Positions 51,722 through 63,000 of a DNA stretch of 64,000 bases are shown one piece after another. Positions within the stretch are counted from its first letter, which is position 1. The number at the start of each line of letters is the position of its first letter. The notes below the pieces were generated by a model. The model did no database searches. It saw only the letters and a program-made list of their open reading frames with translations, and was not told the DNA's origin. Both the position numbers and the translations under genes were made by a program. The stretch is taken from the NCBI GenBank assembly GCA_038093515.1, contig JBBPSI010000021.1:124001-188000 (forward strand), written 5' to 3'. The DNA is from Butyriboletus loyo. Its lineage: Eukaryota; Basidiomycota; Agaricomycetes; Boletales; Boletaceae.

Positions 51722-54645
51722 ATGCTCTCTTCTACAGTCCGCGCAGGGCTCCGCACGCCTGTCAGTCTCACTGCCAACGCTGTCAGGACTTTCCGACGCC
51801 ACCACATTCGTTGTATCTCTCGTTCTCCAGTAGTTGGCAACCTTCCTACAAACAATCTTGCCCTAAGCCAAGCCACGGAATCCGATCTGTCTGTCGAGCC
51901 TGACTCTTTCAAGTCGAGTCATGCTGTTATCTCAACATTTGACCTGTTCAGCATCGGTGGTGGGTACATCCCCAGTACTGCCTACATGACAAGCTTAACT
52001 GGGTTTTCAAGTTGGCCCAAGCAGCTCACACACAGTCGGGCCCATGCGCGCCGGGAAAATATTCATTGCGGATCTCAAAGAATTAGGCTTGCTTGATCAG
52101 GTATGTAAACCCCGTCTTCATCTACAAGTCCGTTTAACACCTATTACAAGGTCAAGACCATCAAAATAATCCTGTGAGTGTCATACAATACGTTATTACA
52201 TATTGCTTGGCTGACCTGGCTCCCACCTTAGCTATGGTTCACTTGCGGCAACCGGTCAGTCTTGCATATGCATCACATCCGCCACCCACTTACATTCTTG
52301 GGCTTCTCCTTCCCAGGTAAAGGGTACGCTGTGGGGCCTTTAAACTGTATCGTAAGACTGAACCTCGCTCTAGCCACCACACGCCCCAAGCAATCCTCCT
52401 CGGTCTAGAAGGGTCTGATCCCGAGACCATCGATTGCGGCACCATTCCTTCACGCTACGAGGCTATCGTGCTCAACAAATCCTTGCATCTTGGTGGAAAA
52501 CGGCGCATACACTTTGACATGGACCAAGATATGCTGTGGCGCTGGGATCAGGTTCTCAAAACGCACCCTAACGGTATGCGTTTCTCCTGTTTTGACGAAC
52601 ACGGGGATCTTTTGGCCACGAATGAGTATTTCAGGTAAAGTCTCACATTGCCTCTCTGCCTATGATTGCCACACCAACCATCCCCAGCGTCGGTGGCGGT
52701 TTCGTCGTCAACGAGAACACCAAGGGTTCGTGGTATCCTTGCCGCAATCTGTTCTCACTAACTCCGCAGCAGTCGATGAAAACTTGTTTTACAAGGGTGT
52801 CGACAAAAGTGCTGTACATGGAGCTCGCCTGCATCAGACCTATAGCGTAGAGAAAGGCGATGTTATTCCTACACAACCTAAAGCCAATGATCCAGGCCAG
52901 CCACCATACCCTTTTGAATCAGGGAATAGTCTCCTTGCACTAACTAGAAAACACAACGTGGGTTCCGTCGGTTCGACCCTTCGGACGCCGTCAGCCTGAT
53001 CCCTGTGCTAGCTGACTATTGCCCAAATCGTCCACGACAACGAACGCTACTTCGGCCTCTCCGAGCAGCAGATACATGACAAGGTATATTGGTCAACGAT
53101 ATCACTAGAATGTCCGAATGAAAATTGATGACCTCCCTTGTCAGCTCACGCGTATCTGGGGTGTCATGGACAATTGCATTCGCACTGGAGTGGCAGCCAC
53201 CGAAAAGACATTACCCGGTAGGCTGGGGTTGCAAAGACGCGCTCCGATGCTTTACAGGCGTCTCATGCGAGGGTGAGTTGTGTTTCCCTATGCGAGATCC
53301 GTCCATTCAGAACCCTCGCGAACAAAAGATTTTACCCAGGGATTGGCACACCAACCGTACAACTTATTGAACCTGGCTTATCCCTAACTTCTGTAAGTGC
53401 TATAGACACTCCTGAAAGCACGGAGGCCGCTGCGTCTTCCAATCAAGAACAGCAAGAACCAGTCATACATCAAGTCATGCAAGCTCGTGCCCCTCGCGTG
53501 ACTGGGTCATTTGATCACCCAGTTCTCCCTATGCCCCCTGTTGGTATTGTTTGCGATTAATCTGACTATATGCCACTTATCATTACTGGATTTAAGCGCA
53601 AGACAATGATTCCAGCTGTCGATTTTCTTTCCTGTTATGCAATTGCAGTCAATGAAGTAAATGCTTCTGGTGGGCGCATTGTCACCTCCCCCACCAATGG
53701 CGCCGCTGGCGTTATCCCTGCTGTGTTAAAATATATCATTGAGTTTGTCAGCGATGACCCCGAGAAGTCTGTGAAGACGTTCTTATTGACCGCTTCAGTC
53801 CGTCCGTCCTCACCTTGGGTAATAACGTATGGCTGATGAATGGTATTTTCAGGCCATTGGGATGCTGTTCAAGCGTGGAAGTACCATTTCTGCTGCTGAA
53901 GGTGGTTGCCAGGCTGAAGTTGGAGGTATATCATTTACCTGGCACTTTTCGACACAATATTAACACGTATCGACGCAGTGGCTTGTTCCATGGCCAGTGC
54001 TGGTTTCGCAGCGTGCATGGGTGCTTCTCCCGAGACGATATTACAGGTGAGCCATAGACCTTATACGTCACAGATGATTAATGCTTGTGTAGGCTGCAGA
54101 GATCGGTATCGGTATAGCGTACCTGTCAAAATGTGTGAAGTTCGTCTGACCAATGTGACAGAGCACAACCTCGGCTTAACTTGTGATCCGATTGATGGGC
54201 TTGTGCAGGTTCCTTGTATCGTATGTATTCAATTTTGTATTTGATACACTCTAACGTACTGTGGTCCAGGAACGCAACAGTCTGGGAGGTTCGGACAGTT
54301 CATTGCATACTCCTTGGGTGAGCTAACTCCTTGTACTCCGGAGCAGCCGTGAAAGCGGTCACTGCCGCGCAACTCTCCATGGCCAGTCATGGTATATATC
54401 GAGTCACACTTGACGAAGCAATTGAAGCTATGCGTCTTACGGCCGTAGACATGAGCGTCAAGTACAAAGAAACGAGTCTTTCTGTACGTTTCCCTGTCCT
54501 TCTGTTTACTTGAGCTTGAGCTTCACATATGGGACTTGACACAGGGGCTCGCTGTGAGTAAAAGTGTCCCGCCTGCAAGTGATAGGGTGCTGACGATGCA
54601 ACTTAGACCACGGTCAAGATCCCGCTGACCGTTCCTGCATGTTGA
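51722..54645 (+). CDS. Iron-sulphur L-serine dehydratase (bacterial SdaA type), mitochondrial
   Basis: It deaminates L-serine to pyruvate with a [4Fe-4S] cluster as Lewis acid. This is a bacterial-type single-chain SdaA, unlike the PLP serine dehydratases (Cha1 family) common in fungi. The first 40 residues ([20 protein letters not shown], then [11 protein letters not shown]) are basic and hydroxylated, like a mitochondrial presequence. The beta domain has [32 protein letters not shown] and [10 protein letters not shown]. The alpha domain has cluster ligands [14 protein letters not shown] and [13 protein letters not shown], plus ERNSLGAVKA and YKETSLSGLA. The protein ends VPAC, so Cys is the last residue, as in Legionella type 2 enzyme. 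A 45-residue linker (53390-53530) is Gln/Ala/Ser-rich. More than ten short introns interrupt it. Confidence 0.89.
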
Positions 54646-54876
54646 TGCAGTACTTTGGCTCTCCGGTTTACCGCGATGATTTATTTGTAATCACAATCGT
54701 TTCTTACTCTTTCTCCAGACGGACTTTGGGTTGTTACATTTGGCTAAGATACGCATATTTTGTTTACGACGACGGACCAGTATGGAACGTAGATAGCTAC
54801 CTCCTGTGATCACGTGGCAGCGAAATCATAGGTTAGCCGCGTCAAGTCATATCATACAGCTGTACCTTTTACTTTC

Positions 54877-56340
54877 ATGATGGAACAACAAGGACCACCG
54901 TCCCAATTACCGGCATCGTCCTCCAAGTATCACCACCCTTATTTCACTATGTCCGAGGTCGACTATCTTTCTGAGAAGCAGCGGGGCAAGCTCTCCGTCA
55001 GCCAGGAAGAGAAGGTAAGGCAGCAAGCGTGTGGTTTCTTGGAGGTCGTAGGTGCGAAAATTGGATTGTGAGTAGTTTCAACCCTTAGCTTGCACATTTT
55101 CCCGACCGCCTATTACAGTCCTCGGAGGACGATTGCAACTGCCCAAAACCTGTATCACCGCTTTCATCTGTTCTTTCCGAGGAAAGATTTCAGTTACTAT
55201 GTACGCGCGTCTTGTGGATCCATGGTGTTCCTATACTAACCGCGGGACAGGATGCAACTCTTGCTGCGCTGTATGTATCAACGAAGATGCATGACACTTT
55301 GAAAAAGCCCCGGGAGATCCTCATGGTTTCTTATGCTGTCCGATTTCCGGAGTTGGCAGCAAAATCGAAGACACTGGGTGGTGAAGTTGACATGGATCCT
55401 ATGGTGAGTCTCAGCTCTGTCTGTCTAGGAGTTGTATTTAGGTCATTCAGACAGTCGAACACGATCGCCAGCGGCTTCTTGCCGTGGAACGTTTGATATT
55501 GGAGACAATTTGTTTCAACTTTACCTCGAAGATGCCTTTTCCCTACGTTATCAAATTAGGTCGAAATTTGGCAGGTGATTCCTTAATCTTGTCCACTCGT
55601 TCAAAAATATCGATTTTCACTTCTAGCATCCAAGACGCTCATCAAGTTTGCATGGCGTCTAACGATCGACTGGTACGGGGGAGCTTTGCGTTTCCGTTGG
55701 GTGAATGATCTCAACACCCCCCATATAGCCATCGGACTCTTGTTCCTATCATGCACCCACCCAATACGGTAGCCTTGGGCTGCCTGTATACCTCTGCCCT
55801 CCTTCTGACATCGGAGACCCCTCCGCCATCTGGTCCAATTGACGATTCTGCTCGACATATAGTCAATCTTTTAAAGGAAAAAGCTGAATGGGAACAAATA
55901 TATATGGTGGAGGCAGAAGATTTGCAAGGTCAGTGCCTCATCTCTTGGTATTACGTGTGGCATATTGATATTTGCTGCAATAAAATATGACAGAAATCGC
56001 ACATCTTATTATCGACCTTCTCATCCAGGCCGCGCAAAACACGTCTGTGAATACGTCACCTAGAACGCCCTCCTCACCATCCCCACACCCATCTCCGCGA
56101 AATCAACATTACTCTGCTGGTCCTCCGCAACCACCACCAGTTCCTTATAAAGCCGAGCAATTGATTCATCTGAAGATTGCGATGCGACAGAATGAGTATC
56201 CGCCTCGACCGCATCAACCACTCGCAGGATCCGATCCTAGTGCCTTGTACAGTGGAGAAGATGTTGCTTTGCTCGGAAAGAATGAGGGTACTGTGCGATT
56301 CTTATTCGGGCCACCCGGTATTGTGGGCCAAGAGGTATGA
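54877..56340 (+). CDS. CTK2: CTD kinase I cyclin subunit Ctk2
   Basis: Ctk2 is the cyclin partner of Ctk1, which phosphorylates Ser2 of the RNA polymerase II C-terminal repeats during elongation. The cyclin box is visible after a short lead (MSEVDYLSEKQRGKLSVSQE): RQQACGFLEVVGAKIGL, FPRRTIATAQNLYHRFHLFF, DATLAALYVSTKMHDTLKKP and REILMVSYAVRFPEL. The second cyclin fold contains LLAVERLILETICFNFTSK, FPYVIKLGRNL, WVNDLNTPHIAIGL and LGCLYTSALLL. The tail has a Ser/Pro region (SPRTPSSPSPHPSPR) and ends at QEV. Introns are removed near 55068-55117, 55195-55250, 55405-55450, 55575-55628, 55667-55697 and 55932-55990. The match is stronger to Ctk2 than to cyclin T or K. Confidence 0.86.
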
Positions 56341-56468
56341 TTTAATTTTGTGTAGTTGTAGCATTATACGAGAAATGTGCATCCTCTGGGGACTGGTATG
56401 TATATGATTTTTATTCAAATCACACGTGTGCTAGAAATCTGGTGCCACAACTGCCTCTTCAAAGTTTC

Positions 56469-57625
56469 ATGGACAATATGTTGGCCTCGTTCAAACCACC
56501 TATGTCCGCGTCAGAGGATGTTGTTGAAGTGAGGCCACCCCCACCAACCTCTCCCGATCCTTTCCTAGAAGAACAAACTGTGCTGATTCTGGTGGGACTG
56601 ATTGCATCGGGCAAGGTAGAGCGCCAAACCATTCAAATGAAGCCATGGATCACAGACCTGCTATATACCAGTCTACTTTCGCAGATGCTCTTGAGGACCA
56701 TTTCCCCAAGTTCCGCCGCTGTAACCAGGATGACCTGGGTAACAGACAGCGAGTTGAGGAACTTGCCTACCACACGCTTCGCGAAGGTCGCTCGCCTTGC
56801 ATCGACCGAACCAACTTTAATGCCATGTAGGTCGGTCAGACTCGCGCACACTCATTCTAATACTCTCGAAAAGACAACGGTCCTACTGGAGCGCGATCGC
56901 CCGCGAGTTCACGAGAACGTCTATCAGCATTATTGTTTTCGATACCCCCTATCATGTGAGAACGGGAATCCGCCAACGAACACGTCGAGAAAACGTTGCT
57001 GACTCTCGTTTCCCTCCCTTTTTTCATTGTAGGTCTGTGCTTCTCGTCTTCAACGGCGTAAGTCCCTAAACATGCCGTTTTTTCTTCCCTTGCGCGCGTT
57101 TCGAATTGCTAAACGTTTGCCCCTCTATATCGCGGTTATCTCGTATCCAAAGGTACTTCGCACCCCACAATCAGGGATGCGCGGCGCGGCGTGGCTGTTC
57201 TGCAGAAATTCGCCTCGGACTTTCAGATGCCATCACCAGATGAAGGGTATGACCATATCATCTATCTTCGGCCGGCAGACATTCCGCGTCCCGAGTACAC
57301 GCGGAATGACATTTTATTGATCCTGGAGCGGCTGAAGGCATCCACTGGGGATGCCGGAACTAGCGTCACGCAGCGTCGCATCGAGTCCTACGTCGGACAC
57401 CGCGCAGGTAGCTCGCGTATAGATCGAGCACGTGGCTCCCGCGGTGGTGATGGCTACCGAGGTTTCTCGAGCAGGGCCCGAGGCTCCAAAAGGTCTAATT
57501 GGAGGCGTCCAGAATCTGGCGTGGCCACCAATCGGGAGAGATCAGCAGCAGTAGCAAATGTGCCTCCAATGGAAAGCTCAAAGGGGAGGGACTTGTCGGC
57601 GGAGGAATCCCATAATAGTTCCTAA
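56469..57625 (+). CDS. PNK-like P-loop kinase with basic Arg/Gly tail
   Basis: A P-loop kinase (AAA_33 class) resembling the kinase half of polynucleotide kinase, so it may phosphorylate 5'-OH ends of DNA or RNA. Walker A reads LVGLIASGKSTF, joined over an intron (56617-56671). It is followed by CNQDDLGNRQRVEELA, in the place of PNK's RDTLG, and SPCIDRTNFNA, in the place of the VAIDNTN segment. Then SYWSAIAREF, IIVFDTPYH and a C-terminal FASDFQMPSPDEGYDHIIYL close the domain. The tail (57400-57600) is Arg/Gly/Ser-rich, typical of nucleic acid binding. No phosphatase (DxDGT) domain and no FHA domain are visible. The start ATG 56469 is chosen as the first in frame; exon joins between 56820 and 57190 are rough. 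Confidence 0.78.
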
Positions 57626-57933
57626 TTCGGATCGCTCTGATGCGATGTATCATCGTCACGTACAATTTGTTCGCCGGAGAATACCTATTGTCCGTACAAT
57701 AGTGTAAGAGAATAACGCCTCGGTAAACGGGCCAGGAGATTGAAGGGATCAGATAATTATTGTCACAGTACAGGACGGCGGAAGTCCACACGTCGTTTGC
57801 CAGGCAGGTCAATTCTATTTGTAACCATGGTGCACATACTACATGCGACTAGGTACATAACGGCATGACAAACCGTGCGCTCATCCTCTAACGCGGCTGA
57901 AGCTCGCGACGTGCCAAAAGTTGGCGTGCGGTG
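57626..57933. other. Convergent intergenic region, no gene seen
   Basis: Lies between the 3' ends of the PNK-like gene (plus) and the TPR gene (minus). It should hold both terminators. No conserved frame is present. Confidence 0.4.
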
Positions 57934-59026
57934 TCACGAATCGGATTTTTTAGACTTGTCTTCCGCTTCAGCCACTTGCATCTGTTTCCCTAAAATCTTT
58001 GCGCCAACCTAGGAAACCAGCAATGATAATCAGAATATCGTCAAAATGGATCCAGATAGAAATTGCGAACATTCCGGATATGTATTGCGGCGCGATCGAC
58101 GCCGTTTTCTTTGGAACGTTTGTAATATTCCAGGGCCTCCTCGAGTTGGCCCGCTGCCCACGTCGGATGAGATAATTTTAGGAACAATAAGAATCGTTTC
58201 TATCACGCACTGGCTTCCAGAACTGCGGCAAGATTGAAGGCAATCTCAGGGTCTTCCGGTGAGAGCGAGGCCGCTATACTGGAAAACAATAGTCAGTGGT
58301 CGTATATAGTAGTCGTGATGGGGTTACGTGCTGTAAATGATGAAGCGCCAGGTCAGGTCGTGGGACAGGTGATATTATGTATGCGCTGGCGAGGTCTGTC
58401 GGGATATTCATGTCAGCGGCGGGAGCAGCCGGAGAAGAGACACGTACTAGTGTGTGCGTCCGCGCTCGTGGGCTGTAGTGTTATCGATTCGTTCCAGGCC
58501 GCGATGGCATCATCAAATTCCTCTGGACGAAATTGCCCCTGACATGCATTTTGAAACCATGAAGATAGGAATCCGGCGTACTCAGGTGGTAGTGGGTAAC
58601 ACCAAGGTTGAAGAGGGAGCTGGCATTCCGTTTGATCTCGACGCTGCGTTTGTAGAGTTCCTTGGCACCCTGGACGTCCCCTTCCTCGAGCTTCTGGGTG
58701 CCCTGCTCAAGGCATCGCATGGCCTCGACTTCTGCAGGGTCGAAAGCCGTGGAGTGCGGAGTTGTGGAAGCAGCCCAACCTTGATGATAATTGTGTATTC
58801 AGCTCAAGCACGAATTATGACAGGCAGACTCACGTCTCGGGACATTATTGCATGACCCACACAGGACGGTGGCAGAACGCGACGAGACGCGGGCGGTGGA
58901 TTTAGCAGGTGGGCATAAACGGGCAACTCGGCTCGACAATGACCGATGTGCGATTATCCGCAGCTGCGGTGCTGAGGGTGTTGCGAACGCACGCGCTGTA
59001 GCCCGAACCGATGTAGCGCGCAACAT
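57934..59026 (-). CDS. TPR-repeat protein with mitochondrial presequence
   Basis: A helical repeat protein probably imported into mitochondria. The N-terminus MLRATSVRATARAFATPSAP is basic and lacks acidic residues, a strong presequence. A CGSC pair lies in VLCGSCNNVPRRE at the end of exon 1. After an intron come GWAASTTPHSTAFDPAEVEA and MRCLEQGTQKLEEGDVQGA (first TPR), then NASSLFNLGVTHYHL, DAIAAWNESITLQPTSADAH (second), ISLSPEDPEIAFNLAAVL-like sequence and QLEEALEYYKRSKENGV (third). It ends VAEAEDKSKKSDS (stop 57934-57936). Introns are removed near 58490-58555 and 58790-58835. Its partner is not evident. It is divergent from TIM23. Confidence 0.78.
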
Positions 59027-59193
59027 CGTTCCAATTGTTTCTGTTCAACATTGGCAAATTTAGAAGGTACGTATTGACAAGTATGAATATGGTAAGTATT
59101 TCCCACGCGTTCCGGTCTCGCGCTCTTCCAAAATTTCTGAGCTGTTCCGCTCGCTGCTCTCATTCGTAACTAGACCCTTCCGATCTTTCCTCT
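59027..59193. promoter_or_regulatory. Divergent promoter between two mitochondrial genes (TPR protein and TIM23)
   Basis: 167 bases lie between the start codons of the TPR protein (minus) and TIM23 (plus). Co-expression of two mitochondrial proteins from one promoter region is a reasonable inference. No TATA box or single clear factor site is seen. Confidence 0.4.
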
Positions 59194-60120
59194 ATGGCCT
59201 CCAAAGAATCCCAGAATTCGCCCTCGGGATCTCAAGACTATGCGGCCCACCAGCTTTCTCGTGATGGTACCTCCTCGGGCGATAGTCCAGTCACCGCAAA
59301 CGACCTCCTTTTGGGTGCCTATGACCCCACCAGGCTGCACCCTCTCGCCCAGCTCGGGGACCAATTAGACTATCTCGTATTAGATGACGACAAGGTTAGC
59401 GACTTGCCAGGAGCCGGAACAGCCATCCCTTCTCGGGGTTGGAGTGACGATTTGTGCTACGGAACAGGCACTATGTACCTCGGCGGTAAGTCTCCCTCTC
59501 TATCGGCTCATTGACACGAGTCTTGCACGAGTTTTGTACGTTTAACTCGTGTGTTTTCGATGACTCTTTCTTCTCACCTTATCTTAATGTCGCCACATCG
59601 CCAACTTGGGCCATTCTTATTGTTTTCGACCTGTCACATGCTCATACATGTTTCCGCAAGGTTTGGCCGTAGGTGGTATCTGGGGTGTGAATGAGGGCGG
59701 ACGACGGCCTCTAGCCGTGTCGAACGCACGCCTTCGGATCAACAGCATCCTCAACTCTATCACAAGAAGGGGTACTTTCATAGGTAACTCGGCTGGCGTA
59801 CTTGGTGCGTTCACCTTCCCGTCGGCAATGTGAGTCAGCCGGTGTATGACTGATGCGCTCCACAGCGCTTGCCTACAATGGGATCAACTCCTCGATAGAC
59901 TCTTTTCGCGGAAAACACGATACGGCCGGCAGCATGGCAGCAGGCGCATTGACGGGTGTGCTGTACAAGTCTACTGGTACGGACGGATCCCACGGTTGGT
60001 TTACGTCTTGCTTATGACTGTTTGTTTGAACCGTTAGCTGGAGTGAAACCGGCCTTGGTTGCTGCGACATTGATTTCTGGAATGGCAGGTGTATGGAGCT
60101 ACGTTAAGAAGAGCGTATGA
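59194..60120 (+). CDS. TIM23: Mitochondrial import inner membrane translocase subunit Tim23
   Basis: Tim23 forms the presequence translocase in the inner mitochondrial membrane with Tim17. The N-terminal half is soluble and variable (start MASKESQNSPSGSQDYAAHQ), leading to RLHPLAQLGDQLDYLVLDDD, a typical Tim23 receptor segment. The Tim17/22/23 domain then shows TMYLGG/LAVGGIWGVNEGGRRP, ARLRINSILNSITRRGTFIG, NSAGVLALAYNGINSSID, GSMAAGALTGVLYKS and GVKPALVAATLISGMAGVWS. The four short helices have the family's glycine pattern. It ends VKKSV at 60120. Introns near 59486-59665, 59805-59863 and 59975-60038 are removed. Confidence 0.93.
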
Positions 60121-60522
60121 TTGACTCGTGGAATATGATATACCACTATAATATTCTTGCGTAGGTTTCTTGAAATCGTTGCCCTTGCTGGTAAGCGCTC
60201 CAATAAGATTGCGAACAGAATGCGGGCCATGATTGCAGATATACGACAAGTTCTCGTATATTGCCTGAATAGATGTGGCCATATCGGTCTATGGTAGATC
60301 TGTCAGACTGTTTGGCTACAGAGGTTCTGACACCCCCCTTGCGTGTCTTCCTTTGACCCCGAGCTCCGCTCCCTGGAAATGAGTGGGTATATGATCATGA
60401 TCTGTACACACGAATGCATAAATGCCAAGTTTCTTACTCCATGCCATTATAACTTCCTCCTCCAGGCAGCACATAACGCCATTTCCTTGCCTCCCTTGCA
60501 GGCCGTTCATTTCTAGTGGCCT
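60121..60522. other. Intergenic region upstream of the velvet gene
   Basis: No gene is supported. This should hold the velvet promoter and the TIM23 terminator. Minus-strand ORFs here (60034-60510) match no family. Confidence 0.4.
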
Positions 60523-61960
60523 ATGCCAGCTTCTTCCCCCGACTGTGACAGTCAGTCAAGGGCTTCCACATGGGACAGGGCGCTCGCTCAGAATGGTTTA
60601 GTATCTTCTCATGACTGCGCAATGTTTCCTACTCATAGCCATCACTGGCACCACGAATCCCCGTCCCATAGCAGCGAGGGAGAGCATTCGGTACGCACTC
60701 TTGACCACCACATCCGCCGCTGGAGTGGCACTGACATCGTCTATCATTCCCCAGCACACACGGCAAATACGTCCGATCACGCCCATCACGCCCATTGAAT
60801 ACATACCATCGTAAGATCGCTACTGTTTCTTATGGTCATGTCTGGCTGAACGGCTCTGGGTGACATCCAGAAATTACAAGAAGCTTTTTCACGATACATC
60901 ATGCGAGAGTTCCTGTGCCTCACCCCAGTCGGTCGCCAGTAGCGATCAGTCCCGAACCCAATCGCCACCTCCTGCGTGGAGTCTGCCGCCGCAATCTGGG
61001 ACATCGGCTCATGGCCAGGGCAGCGTTTGGACTCAAGCGTCCACCATCGACCGATCCAGTCCACTTCAAAATCAATTCCAACCAAGCCAACCGCGAGTCG
61101 GATACTCTTCGTTTCTCCACGACGGTCAAACTAGGTATCCCAACCGCTGTCACGGAAGGCACTGATAACTCACGAGCATTCAATACAAGGTCCTATCATC
61201 TTGATGTCGTGCAACACCCTCAAAGAACAGCCGAATTTGGATCTGCCAGTTTGTCCCGGCTACCGTTAGCACCTCCGATCGTCGTGCAGCTCATCGTAAG
61301 GGATCGCTTTGGGAATGTTATTATACCGTGAGTGTTCGTCAGCCTCCAGGGTGACAGAGATCCTGGAGATATATATGTTTTTTTTAATGCCTGGCAGTGA
61401 GATGGAACTTCCCTTCCTGGTCGCGCATCTGTCGTTATTTTCGGACGACGGAACACGGCCGCTGGACATGGGGACGGCGCCCAATGGAGAGGCACCTCCA
61501 CGGCGGCTGCTTTACGGAAACCTCGTGTCTTCTCCCCAGAAGTTACGGGACCTGCAAGGCCGCCTGGGCCTCTATTTTCTGTTTTCCGATGTAAGTATTC
61601 GCTGGCGGGGTCGCTTTCAGCTCGGGATATCGTTGCTGCGAATATCACAGTGAGTACGCGCGGGAACGTGGGGCTGGCCTCGGGAACTGAACACTGGGCA
61701 CCGGTTGCAGGACGGATGCTTCTGGGGTTATGAGCATTGCATCGCAAGGGACTGTGCTCGCGCAAGCCCGTACACGACCATTTGATGTTCTTACCCATGA
61801 AAATTACGTTGCACCGGGTAAGGATCATCAAGCTGATTCAAGACTAGTTCGTTGTTACTGATTGCGGCCTCCCGACGGCTAAACAGCTACGACACGTTTA
61901 ACACAAAGTTTCCTACGACAAGGGGCACGAATTTATGCCTTTACGCCCAACAGTCCTTAG
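60523..61960 (+). CDS. Velvet domain regulator (VosA/VelB/VelC family)
   Basis: Velvet proteins bind DNA as dimers and link development, sporulation and secondary metabolism in fungi. The N-terminus is His/Ser/Pro-rich (60523-60690), then a short TPITPIEYIPS block after an intron. The velvet domain runs YHLDVVQHPQRTAEFGSASL, RLPLAPPIVVQLIVRDRFG, FLVAHLSLFSDDGTRPL, LLYGNLVSSPQKLRDLQGRL, GLYFLFSDVSIRWRGRFQLG, and a last segment containing VLAQARTRPFDVLTHENYVAP. Removing an intron near 61820-61887 gives the conserved end TTRLTQSFLRQGARIYAFTP and the stop at 61958-61960. Exons 60523-60690, 60755-60810, 60871-61134 and from 61190 keep the frame. Which of the three classes it belongs to is not decided. 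Confidence 0.89.
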
Positions 61961-62543
61961 ACCGTAGACCCAGGACGCGTGCGCACAATCTGTTTTTGAA
62001 TCCTTTTGATGCAATGTCGTACATCACTGCAGTTTCGATACAACTTTCGATCTTCTACAGTAATTATTTACCGTTGGCTCTGGCAACCCAAACCCATCCA
62101 CCTTTACTTGACAGATGGTTCGCTTGGTGATAACCGCACACGTTTCAGTAGGGATGATGGTTGTGGGGATCCGATCCACATGCTCGTTGCGAGGCTGACC
62201 GAGGACAAGATCCAGACGTGGCATGGTAGAGAGGTGCGGTCGGAGACTGACATGCCTGGGAATTGGCGCGGGCTGACGCTGAAGCGAATGCAAGCCTGAC
62301 CGGTACAGGCACAGAGGTAGCCCAAGTACAGCGTAACACAGCGTAACACAGCACGGGGCTGAGCGTGCGGGAACAGGGACATGGCACGCGGTTGCCTTGA
62401 GGCTGTGGTGTGGCCCGCAGCACCAGAGCAGCAGCATGTTCGACCGTGGGAATGCGGTTCTCGTGACATTTAGGGCCGACTGGCAGCGACGACGGGCACG
62501 CGGTCCTCATCCTTTCTCTCCCTTTCCATCACTAGCAGATATC
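61961..62543. other. Gene-free stretch with a short tandem duplication
   Basis: No gene is supported between the velvet stop and the CYSTM start. All three minus frames stay open across about 62145-62437, which reflects base composition. A 10-bp word, GCGTAACACA, is duplicated exactly at 62331-62350. Confidence 0.45.
62331..62350. repeat. Two-copy 10-bp tandem repeat
   Basis: Perfect back-to-back copies of GCGTAACACA, flanked by CA and GC that extend the similarity. It is non-coding in all plausible gene models. Confidence 0.85.
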
Positions 62544-63000
62544 ATGGCAAACAAGGAATACTACAGTGGGCAACCTCAATACTACCCTCCCCCTGGTGTG
62601 TGCTCGTGCTACCCGCCGCCTGCCAGCTCATATCGCTGACCAGCTTTCCAGGGCCTCCGCAAGGAGGAGGATACTACCCCCAGCAACCCCCCCAATCTTA
62701 TCCCGGCTATGGTCAACCATACGGAGGAGGAGGAGGGGGAGGAGGCTATCAGCCCCAACCGCCCCCACAGACCGTCTACGTGTGAGTTCGCACCGTTTTG
62801 GTGGCTTCGTCCGACTCACTCTTTTTGCAGACAACAACCCCCACAGCGGGGTGGTGTTAGTGGTGGTCAGGGCTGCCTCGCCTGTCTAGCTGGAGCGTGT
62901 CTCTGCTGCTGCGCCGAAGGTTTGTACTCGGTTTCGGTTTGGGATCATGCTGGCTGACGATTCGATTTTTACAGAGGCACTTTGTGATTGTCTGTTCTAG
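62544..63000 (+). CDS. Small cysteine-rich transmembrane (CYSTM) protein
   Basis: A 98-residue tail-anchored protein whose exons (62544-62595, 62652-62781, 62831-62919, 62975-63000) join in frame. The N-terminal 60 or so residues are Pro/Gly/Tyr/Gln-rich (MANKEYYSGQPQYYPPP, QSYPGYGQPYGGGGGGGG). The C-terminus is the CYSTM module: GCLACLAGACLCCCAEEALC then DCLF, a short hydrophobic segment with eight cysteines, four of them in the CLCCC run. CYSTM proteins of yeasts and plants are membrane-associated and stress-linked, probably in metal or redox tolerance. Family membership is clear by pattern; function here is unproven. Confidence 0.88.

Noticed and set aside
62145..62437. All three minus-strand frames open at once for about 95 codons
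   Set aside because: The predicted peptides resemble no family and no splice-supported model emerges; low stop density from base composition explains it.
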